This document shows, in pieces, positions 1-11,291 of a stretch of 64,000 nucleotides of DNA. Source of the stretch: Cristatella mucedo (lineage: Eukaryota > Bryozoa > Phylactolaemata > Cristatellidae); contig WPIO01000144.1 in NCBI GenBank assembly GCA_009760855.2, positions 909,501 to 973,500 of the forward strand, read 5' to 3'. The notes under the pieces were generated by a model. The model did no database searches. It had not been told where the DNA came from and worked only from the letters and a program-made list of their open reading frames with translations. Within the stretch, counting starts at the first letter, position 1; each line of letters opens with the position of its first letter. The translations under genes and the position numbers were made by a program.

Positions 1-364
1 TATGCTTTAATTAGTGCATATTAGGGCATAACTAGATCTCTTGAGGTCGAGTTATACTCAGCAGACCTCTGAGGCTTAGCGCTTATTTGCACGCCGTAGC
101 GAGCGCCTGCTTTGACGGGTACGGGTACGCGTGGCTAAGGGCATCGAGCTGGACCTAACTCCCGTCTCGTCATGTAAAAAAAATATATATCTGTATTCTT
201 AGTTATACACTCATCAACATAGGGGAAATGTCCAAGGGTCCATGGGGGACGTCCAGAGGGCAGGAAATGTCCTACAACTGGCTCCTTCATGCCTAGCTGG
301 GATGCTGCACCAGTTTCAGCCTCCTTGTGCCCTCAGGTCCTGTATGGACAACTAGTTAGCTGTT

Positions 365-715
365 CCACTCCTGTGCTTACAGGCCGTTGGTGACAGAAGC
401 TTGTGCGTGCACTGCAGGACTCAAGAAATCACTTCCACAATTCTTATGCAACGACAGCTACTCTCCTACTTCCGACTAAGGAACTACATCCTTTCCAGCC
501 GGCCTGAGCTGCTACTTCCATGCTGCTCACTACGTCAACTGCTCTCCTGACTCAGCTATGCTTCTCATTTTCTCTTTGTTGATGATGTTGGATGATGGTG
601 ATGCTTGGACGATGTTGGCTACAGAATGTGAACCAAAAGCCGCCTAGGCTTGAAGTGAGTTATATACAAAGCTCTCCTGCGAAACACCCACATTTTGCGG
701 CTTTGTAGGGTTACA
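365..715 (+). repeat. Unclassified LINE-like repeat (family R1)
   Basis: Related to 35.44-35.77 kb (plus) and to minus copies at 8.44, 14.6, 19.5, 41.1 and 42.9 kb. Shared landmarks are GTTGGTGACAGAAGCTT, CCTGACTCAGCTATGCTTCT and AAAGCCGCCTAGGCTT followed by ACAAAGCTCTCCTGC. In another frame the family hints at RLWNPFPQVLFND, a pattern near the C-terminus of CR1-like proteins. Confidence 0.6.
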
Positions 716-1925
716 GATGGGAGATAAATTACATTATAGGACTATTCATCCCGACTTGTGTGTGGGTGGGGCACCAGCACACCAGCCGCTCCCCATCCTA
801 TGCCGGCCCTTGTGCAGACAGGCCAGAGGAGCAAGAGTTTCGGACAGGTAAGCCGGAGCAGATGAAAGCTATCGCGAATGAAGCCCATTACAGACATGTG
901 GTGTCTGCAACAAAGCTCTTCGCGTAACTGTGCCACGTCCGCTCCACTGCAAAGCACCTGTACGACTGGAGGATCTAGCCTGAGAGGTGTGGAGGCAACT
1001 CTGGCACGCCTGCTGCCGTGGGCAGGGCAAAGAAGTATCCAGCACGTCAAGCGGACGATGAAGGAATCAAGTCTGGCAGCTCTGCCAACCCTACTCTGCC
1101 GAATCGCCTCATCGGCTGGCAGAAACCGGAAACTTCTGAAGAGGAGGCTTCTGTGGCTAAGGTGTGATAAGGAGGCAAAGCATTCAACATTTAGCATAAA
1201 GCAGCCAAGCAGGGCAGGTGGCAGCTGCTGGGACCAGGTCACTGGAATTAAATTAGATCACAGAGGAACCGGCCTGCTAGATTGCACTCACGAGAACCAC
1301 CATACAGGACAATGGGGTCATACTGAGTCCATTATGACAAACAAACAATTCCGGTCAGCTGCCCCAGCCACACTGGTGCATCTGGCCTATTTGAAAAATT
1401 TGCCAGAGGGGTGGTCAGTGGGGTGGCAGTGCCTCTCTCCCAGTAGGCCATGCTAATCGCCTTTGGAAATATAATACTGCTTTAATACATCGTGTTAAGC
1501 ACACAAACACACACGCCTTTCATCACTGGTGCAGTAGCAGTGGTAGCCGGCAGGTGAATAAAGCTGCGTGCTCGATCGAAAGGCTTTGTGCCTGTGCCAG
1601 CATCGGGCGTCAGCCTGCTGCCTGCTCTGCTGCCACGGCCACAAACCTAGCAGGCCCACGTGCTAGGAGAAATCATTGGGGACTGAACAGCATTAGAGCC
1701 CCGGACGCTGTTTTCGGGCTAATCGACATGTCTATGTGAATGGCAGTCGAATATCTGAAACTATCGAAAACCCAAGAGCAGCATGGCAAGAAGGCCCAGG
1801 ATGCCGATATCTGGCCAAAGCCAAACGCTGGCACTGGCCAATCCTCGGGGGACTGCGATTAATGTATAGCACGGCCCCACCCCACCCAGGCAGACCGATC
1901 TTGCTAGACACTTTAACCAAAAAAA
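716..1925. other. Anonymous DNA
   Basis: A 192-codon plus frame (878-1456) and a shadow minus frame have no recognisable domain or splice context. Nothing else seen. The first 364 bases of the window are likewise anonymous. Confidence 0.5.
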
Positions 1926-2099
1926 ATTACTAGCTGATTTAACAGCCTCTTTTTGTATAGCAGTGGAAGAGCCTTTACGGCTATCACCACCGCTTGCAGT
2001 GGTGATAAAGGATCGCCCACCGCACGATTCGAACCCACGACCTTGGGGCCGAGGTCGTGAAAAGCAACCGCATTACCTAGTGAGCCATTACGGCTCACC
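1926..2099 (-). mobile_element. SINE-A, near full-length copy
   Basis: A tRNA-derived SINE read on the minus strand: head beginning GAGCCGTAATGGCTCACTA, then GGTAATGCGGTTGCTTTTC, and B box GTGGGTTCGAATCGTGC. The body CGATCCTTTATCACCACTGC and tail CAAAAAGAGGCTGTTAAATC follow. The family is clearly different from SINE-B in body and tail. Confidence 0.82.
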
Positions 2100-3329
2100 A
2101 GACAACCTGCTAATAAACAGCTGAGCTCCATTCAATCGATATGCTGCCCCCCACCTCCCAACAGACAATGCCTGGCCAGCAAGTGGCGACCTGATAAGCA
2201 GCTGCTAGCGATGCACGGCACACAGCTTCTGAAGGCTCACGGCTCACCGAGGCCAAGCCGAGCTGCTAGGTGACAGCAAGCAGCAGGTCTAGCTGAGCAC
2301 ATGCTGCCAACTAGCAAATGGTGCTGCTCTAGACGCCTGCTTAGCAGAGCGGCAGTAATTGCCAGCCGTGCTGCTTGCCGAATTGCTGCCGGATGCAGCC
2401 ACAGCCATAATAGCCTGCCGGTAGAGTGGAGATGAAAAGTTGTCTCTATACGCCCTAACGACCCTCACTGCTCCTGCATTTTCAGCAGGCCAATAGAGAT
2501 CACTCTACACCTACAAGGCAGTCAATGCACCTCCTTGAAAGGAAAGTCCCAAGACATCCGATTTAAAGAGTACACTATGAAAAGAAGTGATTCTAATACT
2601 CCAGAATCACTGTATTATTGATGGCACAGGCAAAAACAACCAAATCCAAAGCTAGTACCTTCTTCTGTCTGCCCTGGGCATGTGGGCTTGACCGGATAGC
2701 ATTTATTTCGGCACTGCCTATGTTTAAGGCTAGTTGAGCCAGGGGCCAATAGTGAGCTCAGCAAGTAGGCAAAGCCTGATAGAGCCAATCATAAATGCAG
2801 GTGGCTGCTGTAGCAAGGATCCATTTACAAGGTTCAGTGCTCTTTCATTCTCGATATTGTCAAGTGGTTGGCTAAAGTGTGATTGAACACCCACATGCAG
2901 AGGCTGCTGAGTGGCAAGCTGGTTTACAGCTTAGCCAAACACAAGCTGCTAATGTCCGGATTCACGGTTGAGTAGCCACTCAACTCAAACGGCTCTCCTA
3001 TGGCTTACTGAGGCACAGTGTCTCAAGCTCAGGGCATGGCTGGGCAAAGCAGGTAAGCTAGCCAACGTCTTGCATCCGAAGAATCAGGTCTGCCATCGCT
3101 TGCCATGAGAAAGGAGGCAGCATATGTCTGCAAGCTTGACCCCAAACCAGAGATAGTTAGTATACGGGTCCTGATGTGCCGATGGCTAGCAGTAAAGCTG
3201 CTGGTGGCAGCTTGTATCCACTGCAAATCAGCAATATAGCATCTGCTAAGCTCATTCAGGTAGGCACCAACTATCTTGCCACTACAATAAGCAGTCAGTG
3301 ACATGGCATTGGTCTGGGGAGGCAGTCAT
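2100..3329. other. Anonymous repetitive-looking DNA
   Basis: Rich in loosely repeated CAGCTGCT/GCTGCTAG words, but no clear unit or coding region. The stretch 3676-4345 has the same character. Confidence 0.45.
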
Positions 3330-3391
3330 AAAAAATACTAGCTGATTTAACAACCTCTTTGTATTGCATTTAGAAGAGCCTTTACGGCAGT
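3330..3391 (-). mobile_element. SINE-A tail fragment
   Basis: Only the 3' part (CTAGCTGATTTAACAACC, then AGAAGAGCCTTTACGGC in the plus orientation) is present. Confidence 0.65.
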
Positions 3392-3545
3392 AGGGCCAAG
3401 CTCAACGGCAGCCTTTGACCCTGGAGCAGCAATGAGTTTTGTCTTCTGCTTCGAGCTGCCTCACTGCTCTAAACATCACACGTGATTATGAAGGTGGACT
3501 TTTCTACTCCCTAGCGGAGTATGCTATCCGTGTAACAGGCAGCAA

Positions 3546-3608
3546 TGGCACGTGCAGCTGAAGTTCAGAGCCCCACTGTGTGGCTCTGAACTTCAGCTGC
3601 ACGTGCCA
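3546..3608. repeat. Perfect inverted repeat, 27-bp arms and 9-base loop
   Basis: Arm TGGCACGTGCAGCTGAAG followed by TTCAGAGCC is followed after CCACTGTGT by its exact reverse complement. The transcript of either strand would fold into a 27-bp hairpin. It is flanked by SINE-A pieces (3330-3391 and 3620-3675). Confidence 0.9.
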
Positions 3609-3619
3609 AGCTGGAAGCC

Positions 3620-3675
3620 AGGGGTAAGGTCCAACTTCTTGACCAAGGTCGTGGGTTCGATTCCTTCAGCACACA
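3620..3675 (+). mobile_element. SINE-A head fragment
   Basis: GGGGTAAGGTCCAACTTCTT followed by the B box GGTCGTGGGTTCGATTCC. The body is missing. It begins a few bases after the perfect hairpin at 3546-3608. Confidence 0.6.
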
Positions 3676-4345
3676 ATAACGTATAGCCTGCTGAAACTGA
3701 GTGATAATCACTAAGGCTCGCCTGCCACCTAAATGAGTGAAGCTGCTGAATCAGTTAATCTTGTTTATAGTTTAAAATCTTGAAGCAACCCAATGCATAC
3801 ACACATGCCTTGAAGCAGCTGCCTCTTGAGCAGTGTTGCTCCAGCTGCTGCATCCAGCTACTTGCTACGTCGACTGTAACTAATAGGAGAGACCCTCTCA
3901 GGCCGAGGCATCATAGGCATGAACGGCCTTGATAGAGCCTTGCCATTAAAATGATCGATAAACAGTGAAGTCATGCCTTACAGAAGCCACTTTACTATTG
4001 CAAGAAAAATTGAGACCAGTAATAACCTGTTCCGGCTCAAGGCTCCAAACCGGCCAATCAATAGAAAGCTGCTTGCTAACAAGTCAGAAGCTGCCACTGC
4101 TGCAGGGCCAGACAAGACATAAGCAACAGCAGGCAACCCACGACGTGGCTTCTACAAGTGGCCAGCAGAGGCAGACCGGGGACCCACTACAATAGAAATT
4201 AGCCCTCTCGGAGTTTGCCTCGGTGGCCAAGCGCTGCTGACAAGCAACCCGTGGCCTTAACTCGTGACGTCTGTACACGTAGACCCTGCCCTCACTAACC
4301 AGCGAGGTACATGAGAATTACTGCTGAATCGATCGACCCAATGAC

Positions 4346-4425
4346 GATAATAATAATAATAATTGGACTTTTGTAGCAGCAATAAAGTATACCTCTTTCT
4401 AGTCACTTTACCTATGCTAAGAAGC
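4346..4425 (-). mobile_element. L2 tail scrap
   Basis: (TAA)n then TTGGACTTTTGTAGC and ACCTCTTTCTAGTCACTTTA in the plus orientation. Divergent. Confidence 0.45.
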
Positions 4426-6118
4426 TGCCCCGCGGATAAAAAAAAACTCGACTTACAAGATGCAGCAGCTGCTTATCTAGAAATCAAATCACGAGCACGC
4501 AAAAAATGAATAACGGCAGATGCCAATCAGAAACCTGAAAAAATAAGGCGTTTGAGAAAGGCTCGCCGAGTACGATTGGGCATGCTCTGTTTGCAAAAAA
4601 CTTAGAAGATCTATATAACTTCTTTCCTTAGGCAGTGCACACAAATGAATGTGATATGTAAGATGCCGATTGCATGGCACCAGGTAACACTTACTAGCAT
4701 AAAGCCGCAGTGAAGAGGCGATAATCTTCACACATGTGGCTGCGAGCACCGTAGCCCCTCATAATCAGAATTGCATAAGCAGGTTTCCAAGTCAAGGCGA
4801 GCTACACAGCACTTCTCAAAGTTTATGCCTCCGTCGGCACAGTTAATGCAGCCAACTGACTTTATCTCGTGTCACAATCAGACTTGGAGAAGAGCAGCTC
4901 ATTCAGGAGAATCGATGACTGGAGCGGACAAGTAGCAGCTCAAAGAGGCTGCTACGCAAGATGCGGACCAAGTCGGCGAGTCAGGAGGTGAGTGGATGAC
5001 GTCGTATAAAACGTGCTGCAGTGAGTGATGCAATCTAGGACCGGCAAAGTCAAACCACAAGAGACACCAGAAGGCTTAATGTGAAAGAAAGGCAGGGCCA
5101 AACTACTACTGTCGGCCGCAAGAGTTCTGGGAGCAGCTAGCTGACACGTGGGAGCTACTAGCCTGTTAGCATGCAAGCTCGGCAGAGTGCTTATTGCATG
5201 CAAACAACCGACGATCGTTCTGCTAATAGCCATCCATTTCCTAGCTCGGACAACGAAGAGCTAGCACAGCTCAAGCATCACTCCCTGAGGGGCCGACGGA
5301 GAGACAGCGCCGCAGAGACGCAAATGGCGGCTCGGCGTTGTCGCTGCGGCCATGCTGCAGCTGGCAGAGGATTCAAAACGCAGAACGACTGAAGGCGGCC
5401 ACGCAGCGAATGAGCTGGGAGCTCAACTACTTTGCACCAACCAGAGAAAAATCCACAGTCACAAGCTCTCCTAGCTGGCGCTCTTTCTACTGACTGAGCT
5501 ACGCACAGGGGGTGGCACCTCCTAAGCCCCTGGAACGCAGGTTCGAAGGCAGCCGCCTTATTGATCACCCGACGTGGACTAAAGCCGAATCACTGCGCAC
5601 TACTGAAGAGCATGCCACCCTGGTGTCGGTTTGTGGGCTTGTGTCATGTGCGCCTGTGTGTTTGTGCGGCGCGAGCATGTGCACGCCTGTGTGTTACTGG
5701 TGGGAAATTGGGCATGCCAGGAAGATTGAGGAATATAACACTTGGTTATAGACCAGCATCCAGCAAGCACGGCTGGTGTTGAGCTGGCTAACTGTTTCTG
5801 CAAACCAGCTAGATTTCCTGACCTGTAAGTCAACCGACTCGGACAGGTTTTTATCTGACAGCAGCCACCGATGTTAACTAAGTGAAAAATATGCATGCCG
5901 AGTGGCAGCAGGTGCCTCAGATGGAACCCATGCTCAATCCGATGAACCGGGAACGCCCAAACAATGCTAAATCACAGCTTGGTCGGCCCGATGGCTTATC
6001 AGGCAGTAATAACAAGAACATGAATAAAAATGAGCCAGGAGAGCCGGGAAGCATGGTGCCTTTTAAGGGGCTAGACAAGAAAAACCACTCACTCACGGTT
6101 AAGTCTGCCGACTTTTAA
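4426..6118. other. Anonymous DNA
   Basis: Only the tRNA-like scrap near 5.5 kb stands out. Overlapping short frames (5.2-5.9 kb) show no domain. Confidence 0.45.
5430..5512 (-). other. Possible third tRNA-like sequence
   Basis: On the minus strand GCGTAGCTCAGTCAGTAG followed by AAAGAGCG resembles a tRNA D-arm/A box. No convincing B box or acceptor stem follows, so it is at most a decayed tRNA-derived repeat. Confidence 0.22.
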
Positions 6119-6925
6119 CTAAATAGCATTGCTAAAATTCGAGCTTGTTTAGACAAAGATACCACATCTAAATTGTGTCCATGCATTTGTGACAGCATGT
6201 CTCAGCTTTTGCTTGCTGGTCTTCCGGTCGGTGCAACCAGACACTTAGTGCTGATGCAAAACTCGGCAGCTATGGTTGTCTGTCGTGAGCATCCCAGTTG
6301 CCACACCACACCACTTATCATCAACCTGCACTGGCTACCAGTCAAGCAACGAATCGACTTCAAGGTTCTGTCATTATAATAATAATAATAATAATTCACT
6401 TGATAAAGCGCCCTCAGAGAACTTAATCTCTCTCTAGGCGCTTTACATTTGCTGACATTCACTTTTAGGCCCATTCATTCTATGGCTCCAGCCTACATAT
6501 CTGATCTACTCCCTCATCAGGCAATGCATCGTAACGCCGGCTTTTTAGAATCTAATCGCTTACCTATACCTTGTGTGAACCTCAAATCCTTTAGAAACTG
6601 TGCCTTTGTTCACGTGTACCGAAAGCCAGGAACTCACTTCCGACTGGCTCTACGACATCCCCCTGACTTGACCACATTTTGTTACTGCATTTAGTGGCAG
6701 TCCGTGTGATTGTTCCTTTGTGTGCTTAAGGGTGCTAACACTCCATGTTGCCACCAAGCATATTTGCAAGCTGACCCTGTGCATGTCAGAGCATTCTCGA
6801 TTAACTATTCGATCATGCTTCCTTTGCGGCGCAAATGTAAAGTGCCCAAAAAAAAGATTAAATTATTTGAGCATGCTATAACGAACGTATTCATAATAAT
6901 AATAATATGATTATTATTATTACTC
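6119..6925 (+). mobile_element. L2 LINE 3' part, with a nested tail-only insertion
   Basis: Encodes the L2 C-terminus (CREHPSCHTTPLIINLHWLP then HSMAPAYISDLLPHQA) and its 3' untranslated region to an ATA/ATT run. A short reverse-orientation L2 tail interrupts it at 6377-6453. Confidence 0.88.
6377..6453 (-). mobile_element. Tail-only L2 insertion
   Basis: About 75 bp consisting of (TAA)n plus only the last 55-60 bp of the L2 3' end, opposite to the host L2, whose coding frame resumes directly after it. Confidence 0.8.
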
Positions 6926-8439
6926 TCCACGGTCACTAAACTTGGCGGCAGCAGTCCCAAAGGCTTACAACAGCCAAACATCTCTTGTAACACCTGGAAA
7001 CTCTTCCTGGTAACAAACAGAACACAAGCAACTGCTACAGAAATGCAGCTGCAAAAGGAAATCTGCAACTGGTTGAATGCTGCTTGTTACAGACAAGCTG
7101 AAGTTACGGCCTCGGCACCTGTGGACATTAACTTAGTACAGATCCGTACGAAAAAAATATTCGTAATTTCCATGACCATAGATAGACACAAACCCTCGTT
7201 AATGTCTGTGCCCACAAGGACTGGTCCCAGCTGAGATATTGAAGTGTGCAACTTGGCTTAAGTATGGGCCGTACAGTCCAAAAATCTCAAGGGTAGGTAG
7301 GTCAAAACGAAGGAAGACAAAAGGCATGCAATATCTATAAGCCCATCGATTACATATAAACATATATATATATACACTGTATGTGTGTATTTAAATGCAT
7401 GTACATATATTTATAAATAATTATATATATATATATATATCTATATATAATTATATATATATAATATATATACACAAACGAAAAAGCACTTGGACGGCTG
7501 GGACAATAGCTATGACAGCTGCCTCTTCGCCTGCATGTTTTAAAAAAATATCAAACTTGTCGAACGGTGGATGTAGGCTTTGAGCATGAGCTAGTGCCGG
7601 TTCTCTAATGCTACCAACTTTAGCATGCTGTTTTCTTGCCCAGCGGTAGGGCAAGGGCTGAACCGACAGAGAAGCAGCACTTTCAGGGCTCTGATTCTTT
7701 GCTACTTTCCTCCCGTTGTTTGCCATCATACTTTTCGGCATTGACTAAGCTTTTTTAGAGCATACGAGTGTGTCAAGCCTCTTAAAGAGCCACAATTCTA
7801 CTCCTACCGGAGCCAGATCGTTTGGCGACCTATGTCATGACAGATAGGCTCATACCGACAAAATAAATTATGCCGAATGGGTCGGCTTAACAGGTCCGGC
7901 TCCTTAGTCGTTTCTCGATGCCCTTTTAGGTTAAAGCACTGCCATTTTAGAGAGAGCGGCAGGGCTTGTTTTGCTAATTTTAAGCGGCAAGTTTAAATCT
8001 TGTATCATTGTTTTTCAATTCACACTTGGTTATCAATTGATTGGCAGGCATAATCTAGATTCCGGCTCAGGTCCAGTAGACAGGGCAGAGAAAAGGCTAT
8101 CGAGCAAATCTCGACAGCCCCAATCCTTTTAAGTTTGAGTTAACATAACAAAAATATATTTTTCTATTTTACAGAAATTACAAGAATACTTGCAAAGTAA
8201 CAATAAGCTGATAAACCAGTCTCCTATTATATAGCGACTGAATGAACCTTAGCTGCTATTAACTCTTGCTTGTGATGGAATTTACAGGAATTCCTTCAGA
8301 ACTAGAATGCAAGACCTGGGTGCTAAACGACCAGCAACTAACCATCGGGCTAAAATCCAAGCACCATAAATTGATAAGTGATGTAATGTACCTCCACCTG
8401 TAGCTCCAAAAAGCCATAAAGACTATGTTGGTGCTATGC
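6926..8439. other. Anonymous DNA with an AT microsatellite
   Basis: Apart from the (TA)n tract no repeat or exon is recognised. Confidence 0.5.
7355..7472. repeat. (TA)n-rich microsatellite
   Basis: ATATAT runs interrupted by ATAA and GTGTGT. No gene-like content. Confidence 0.9.
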
Positions 8440-8503
8440 AGGAGTTTTTTTATCATGTATAGCCTAAGCGGCTTTCGGTACACATTCCGTAGCCAACAGA
8501 CTT
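8440..8503 (-). repeat. R1 family fragment
   Basis: TAAGCGGCTTTCGGTACACA and GTAGCCAACAGACTTCAT, directly joined to the plus-strand L2 at 8.5 kb. Confidence 0.6.
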
Positions 8504-8910
8504 CATGAAAAGGCTGATGCTCAAAATTGGCTCTGCCAGCATATCTCCTGTTGAATCAGCTCGAAATCTAGGTGTGATGTTCCAAAGCGACCTCTCGTTA
8601 GACGACCACATCAGCTCCACAATCAAGTCAGCCTACTTTCAGCTACATAACATTGCTAAAATTCGGGCTTGTTTAGATAAGGATACCATGTCCAAGTTGG
8701 TCCATGCATTCGTGACATCCCGGCTCGACTCTGCAACTGCTTACTGGCCTACAGGTATGTGCAATCAGGCGATTGCAGCTGGTGAAAAACTCTGGTACAA
8801 AAAGCTGGTGCAAAACACAGGGTAGGTATGCGAAAGCGCATGAGCTCACATAAGCTTCTGGGTATTTTCAGCTATCTGCATCTAAAAAATTCAGGCTTGC
8901 TTAGATAGAG
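8500..8910 (+). mobile_element. L2 LINE internal fragment
   Basis: Open for 106 codons and readable as the region after reverse transcriptase: SPVESARNLGVMFQSDLSLD, KIRACLDKDTMSKLVHAFVT. It then decays. A second partial match to the KIRACLD segment follows at 8.89 kb, suggesting a local rearrangement. Confidence 0.88.
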
Positions 8911-10610
8911 CTGTCACTGCCAAGGCGGTCCAAGCATTTTTTTTGTAGGTCTCTCGAAATTTCTGCAGTACCCTTTGCAAGTCTTCTACCAACTTCAGCA
9001 GTATTGGTGGCTAATCTGTTGTGCTCATTGATTAAATTGTTCCACGAGGCCATGCACATACCTATACATGTAGTGTGCACATCGAGTCTTAACTGACAGG
9101 TACCACTCATCACCAGCAGCACAGCACAGACCATCGTCCAGCCAGCCAGGAGCAGGCTGAGCTGTTAGAAACCTGGTGACAGCAGTGAAAAATTATGAGC
9201 ACCAGCCGTCACGGTCGAGTGCCTCAAGCCAAGCCATTGATTTGCACATCAGTGCAGCTTCGGAATGCAATAAAAAAAAAGCGACCAGGATATGCAGTTG
9301 ACTAAGGTCCTGTGCCTAGCGCTGGCAATAACAGGTGAAGCTTTTTCGATCTACATTTGCAACTACCGTGGCAATGAGAGGCTGGCCATGGCGACTGCCG
9401 CATGCAAGCTAAGAGCCTTTCAGGCTGCTGGCCAGCCCATTTTGGCAGACAAGTGGCAGACGGCAAGCTGCAGATGTGCAGCTTGGGCAGCAGTCGAAGG
9501 ATTGCAAGACACTATCCTCGCATGCCTGGCATAATACAGTCAACAGAAGATCTCAGAAGTCACTGTATATTTCACCCCCACCCAATTAAGCTCTGCTTGT
9601 TAAAGGCTATTCGATATATTGAAAGCTATGAATGCAGTAAAAGCCTGCACCTTTCAATACCAATGAGCCTAAATTGCTTCACGACACCTCACTATGCGGC
9701 TTAATATTGCTGTCGCCGTGCAAGACAGCAGTTATAAACTATGCTACACAGAAGGCATCCAAAGATCTAACCTCAGCAGTCTCCTTAGAAAAGACATTAC
9801 ATACAAGTCTATCTTGACTATCCTTGATGGCATAATGTCACCAACCACAGTCATACTAGTATCGACAGCTTATTACTGCTAAGCTTTTTAACTTTCCAGC
9901 ATACCAGCAAACAGCCCCTGCTAATTGCAACAATACGGTTCAGTCGAGGGAGAGACTAAGTAAATCCCACAGGGCAGAGAAGAATAGATGCCACACGGCC
10001 AGTAGATGAACTAGGCTAACGTGCAGCCGGTGCATTCTGAGCTGGCATCTTCAACAAGGCATCGGATCGATATCGAAGCAAACTGGCATCGCCTATGATG
10101 CAGCTCCAGAGCCTGCTAATCAAACAAGCCCAGGCATGCTACCTTATACGGCAGCTAGGGTAGACGCATTGACAAAAAGACACATTGATCTCAGAAACTA
10201 TGTTGACCACAACATAAAATGCTTCCCAAGTTACATGTAAAGCTATTCCTGCAGTATAGTGCACGTTATATAGCACGACTCGGCAATGCCTGATCTTGCT
10301 TAGCTCGGCCCAATAGTCTTCGTCACGGGTACTCAAATTCACCCAGGCACTGTAAAAAAGGTTACTGGCTCGACATCGGAGCTTCATCGTTTTAAAATGA
10401 AAACCAATATAAACCAAGTGAATGACCAAGCGAATTTGGTGTTGACCATCTTAGCTAAACGTGCAAACATCGTAACTAACATCGCGACTATTGACCATGG
10501 TAACTAAGTGCTAGACTAAGACTGGCTAGTCTGAGCACATATTAAGCAATGTGCCTCGACAGTCGCTAGTACATCACCGCGAGGCTACATGAGACAACGC
10601 ATTGACTCAG
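8911..10610. other. Anonymous DNA downstream of the SLC7 exon
   Basis: This is where the first SLC7 intron and later exons would be expected on the minus strand. None is recognisable. A short plus-strand SLC7-like segment at 9.29 kb is discussed in the findings. Confidence 0.4.
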
Positions 10611-10825
10611 CTAAAAAAAAATCCGACGAACAATCTGGCATGGAGCACATCCATTTACATAAGCTGAAGGTGCAAGCAAGCACAATAACTGCACAACTGA
10701 AAGGCCGGCTCGCGATCGTCTGGCAGGGGGTACCACTGTGGTACTAGCCAGGCTCTGCCGAGCGACTGAAGTGGCAGGCTCGTCGGCAGCGGCCGACAAA
10801 GAAGCAGAAATTAAAGCACACTCAC

Positions 10826-11291
10826 CAATCATGAATGCAGCCAGCAGAATGACGGCCATGGCCGGCGGATCGCAAGTCGGGAAGACGGGCTTGAGCACGT
10901 ACGTGGCGAACGTGAGCGCCACCACCGCGCGGTTGCCAGGGTGCACGACCAGCACGACGGCCCACATGTAGAGGAACTGCAGCAGGCCGCCGAAGCCGTG
11001 CCCGATGTACTGGTAGTCGCCGCCCGACTCGGGTATCATCGTGCCCAGCTCCGTGTAGCACGTGGCGCCGACGAACGACGCCAGGCCGCCAATCACCCAC
11101 ACGATGAGCGACGCCCCGACCGAGCCAACGTTTCGCACGACGCCGACCGGCGACACGAAGATTCCGCTGCCGATCATGAGGCCAGCGATCATCCCGATGG
11201 CGTTGAACAGGCCGACGCTCCTCTTCAAGGCCACGGCCTCGCCGCCGCCGCTCTTCATTGACGGGCTCGAGTTCGAATTGTCCTCCGACAT
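10826..11291 (-). CDS. SLC7 (LAT-type) amino-acid transporter light chain, first coding exon
   Basis: This exon encodes the N-terminal 155 residues of an APC-superfamily transporter. Residues 27-47 form transmembrane segment 1 with the family signature GSGIFVSP. Segment 2 lies at about 60-80, followed by ELGTMIPESGGDYQYI, which is strongly conserved in SLC7. Segments 3-4 span about 100-136. The loop motif LKPVFPTC contains Cys139, the position that in known LAT proteins forms a disulphide with an SLC3 (4F2hc-type) heavy chain, so a plasma-membrane heteromeric exchanger of neutral amino acids is the best reading. The Met start precedes a short polar tail typical of the family. The exon stops at 10826 with donor ATTG|GTGAGT, leaving one base of a split codon. 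No further exon was recognised to the left, so the gene is incomplete here or has long introns. The exact paralogue (LAT1/LAT2, y+LAT, b0,+AT) cannot be decided from this exon alone. Confidence 0.9.

Noticed and set aside
878-1456. 192-codon plus-strand frame
   Set aside because: No recognisable domain and an overlapping open frame on the other strand. Treated as chance.
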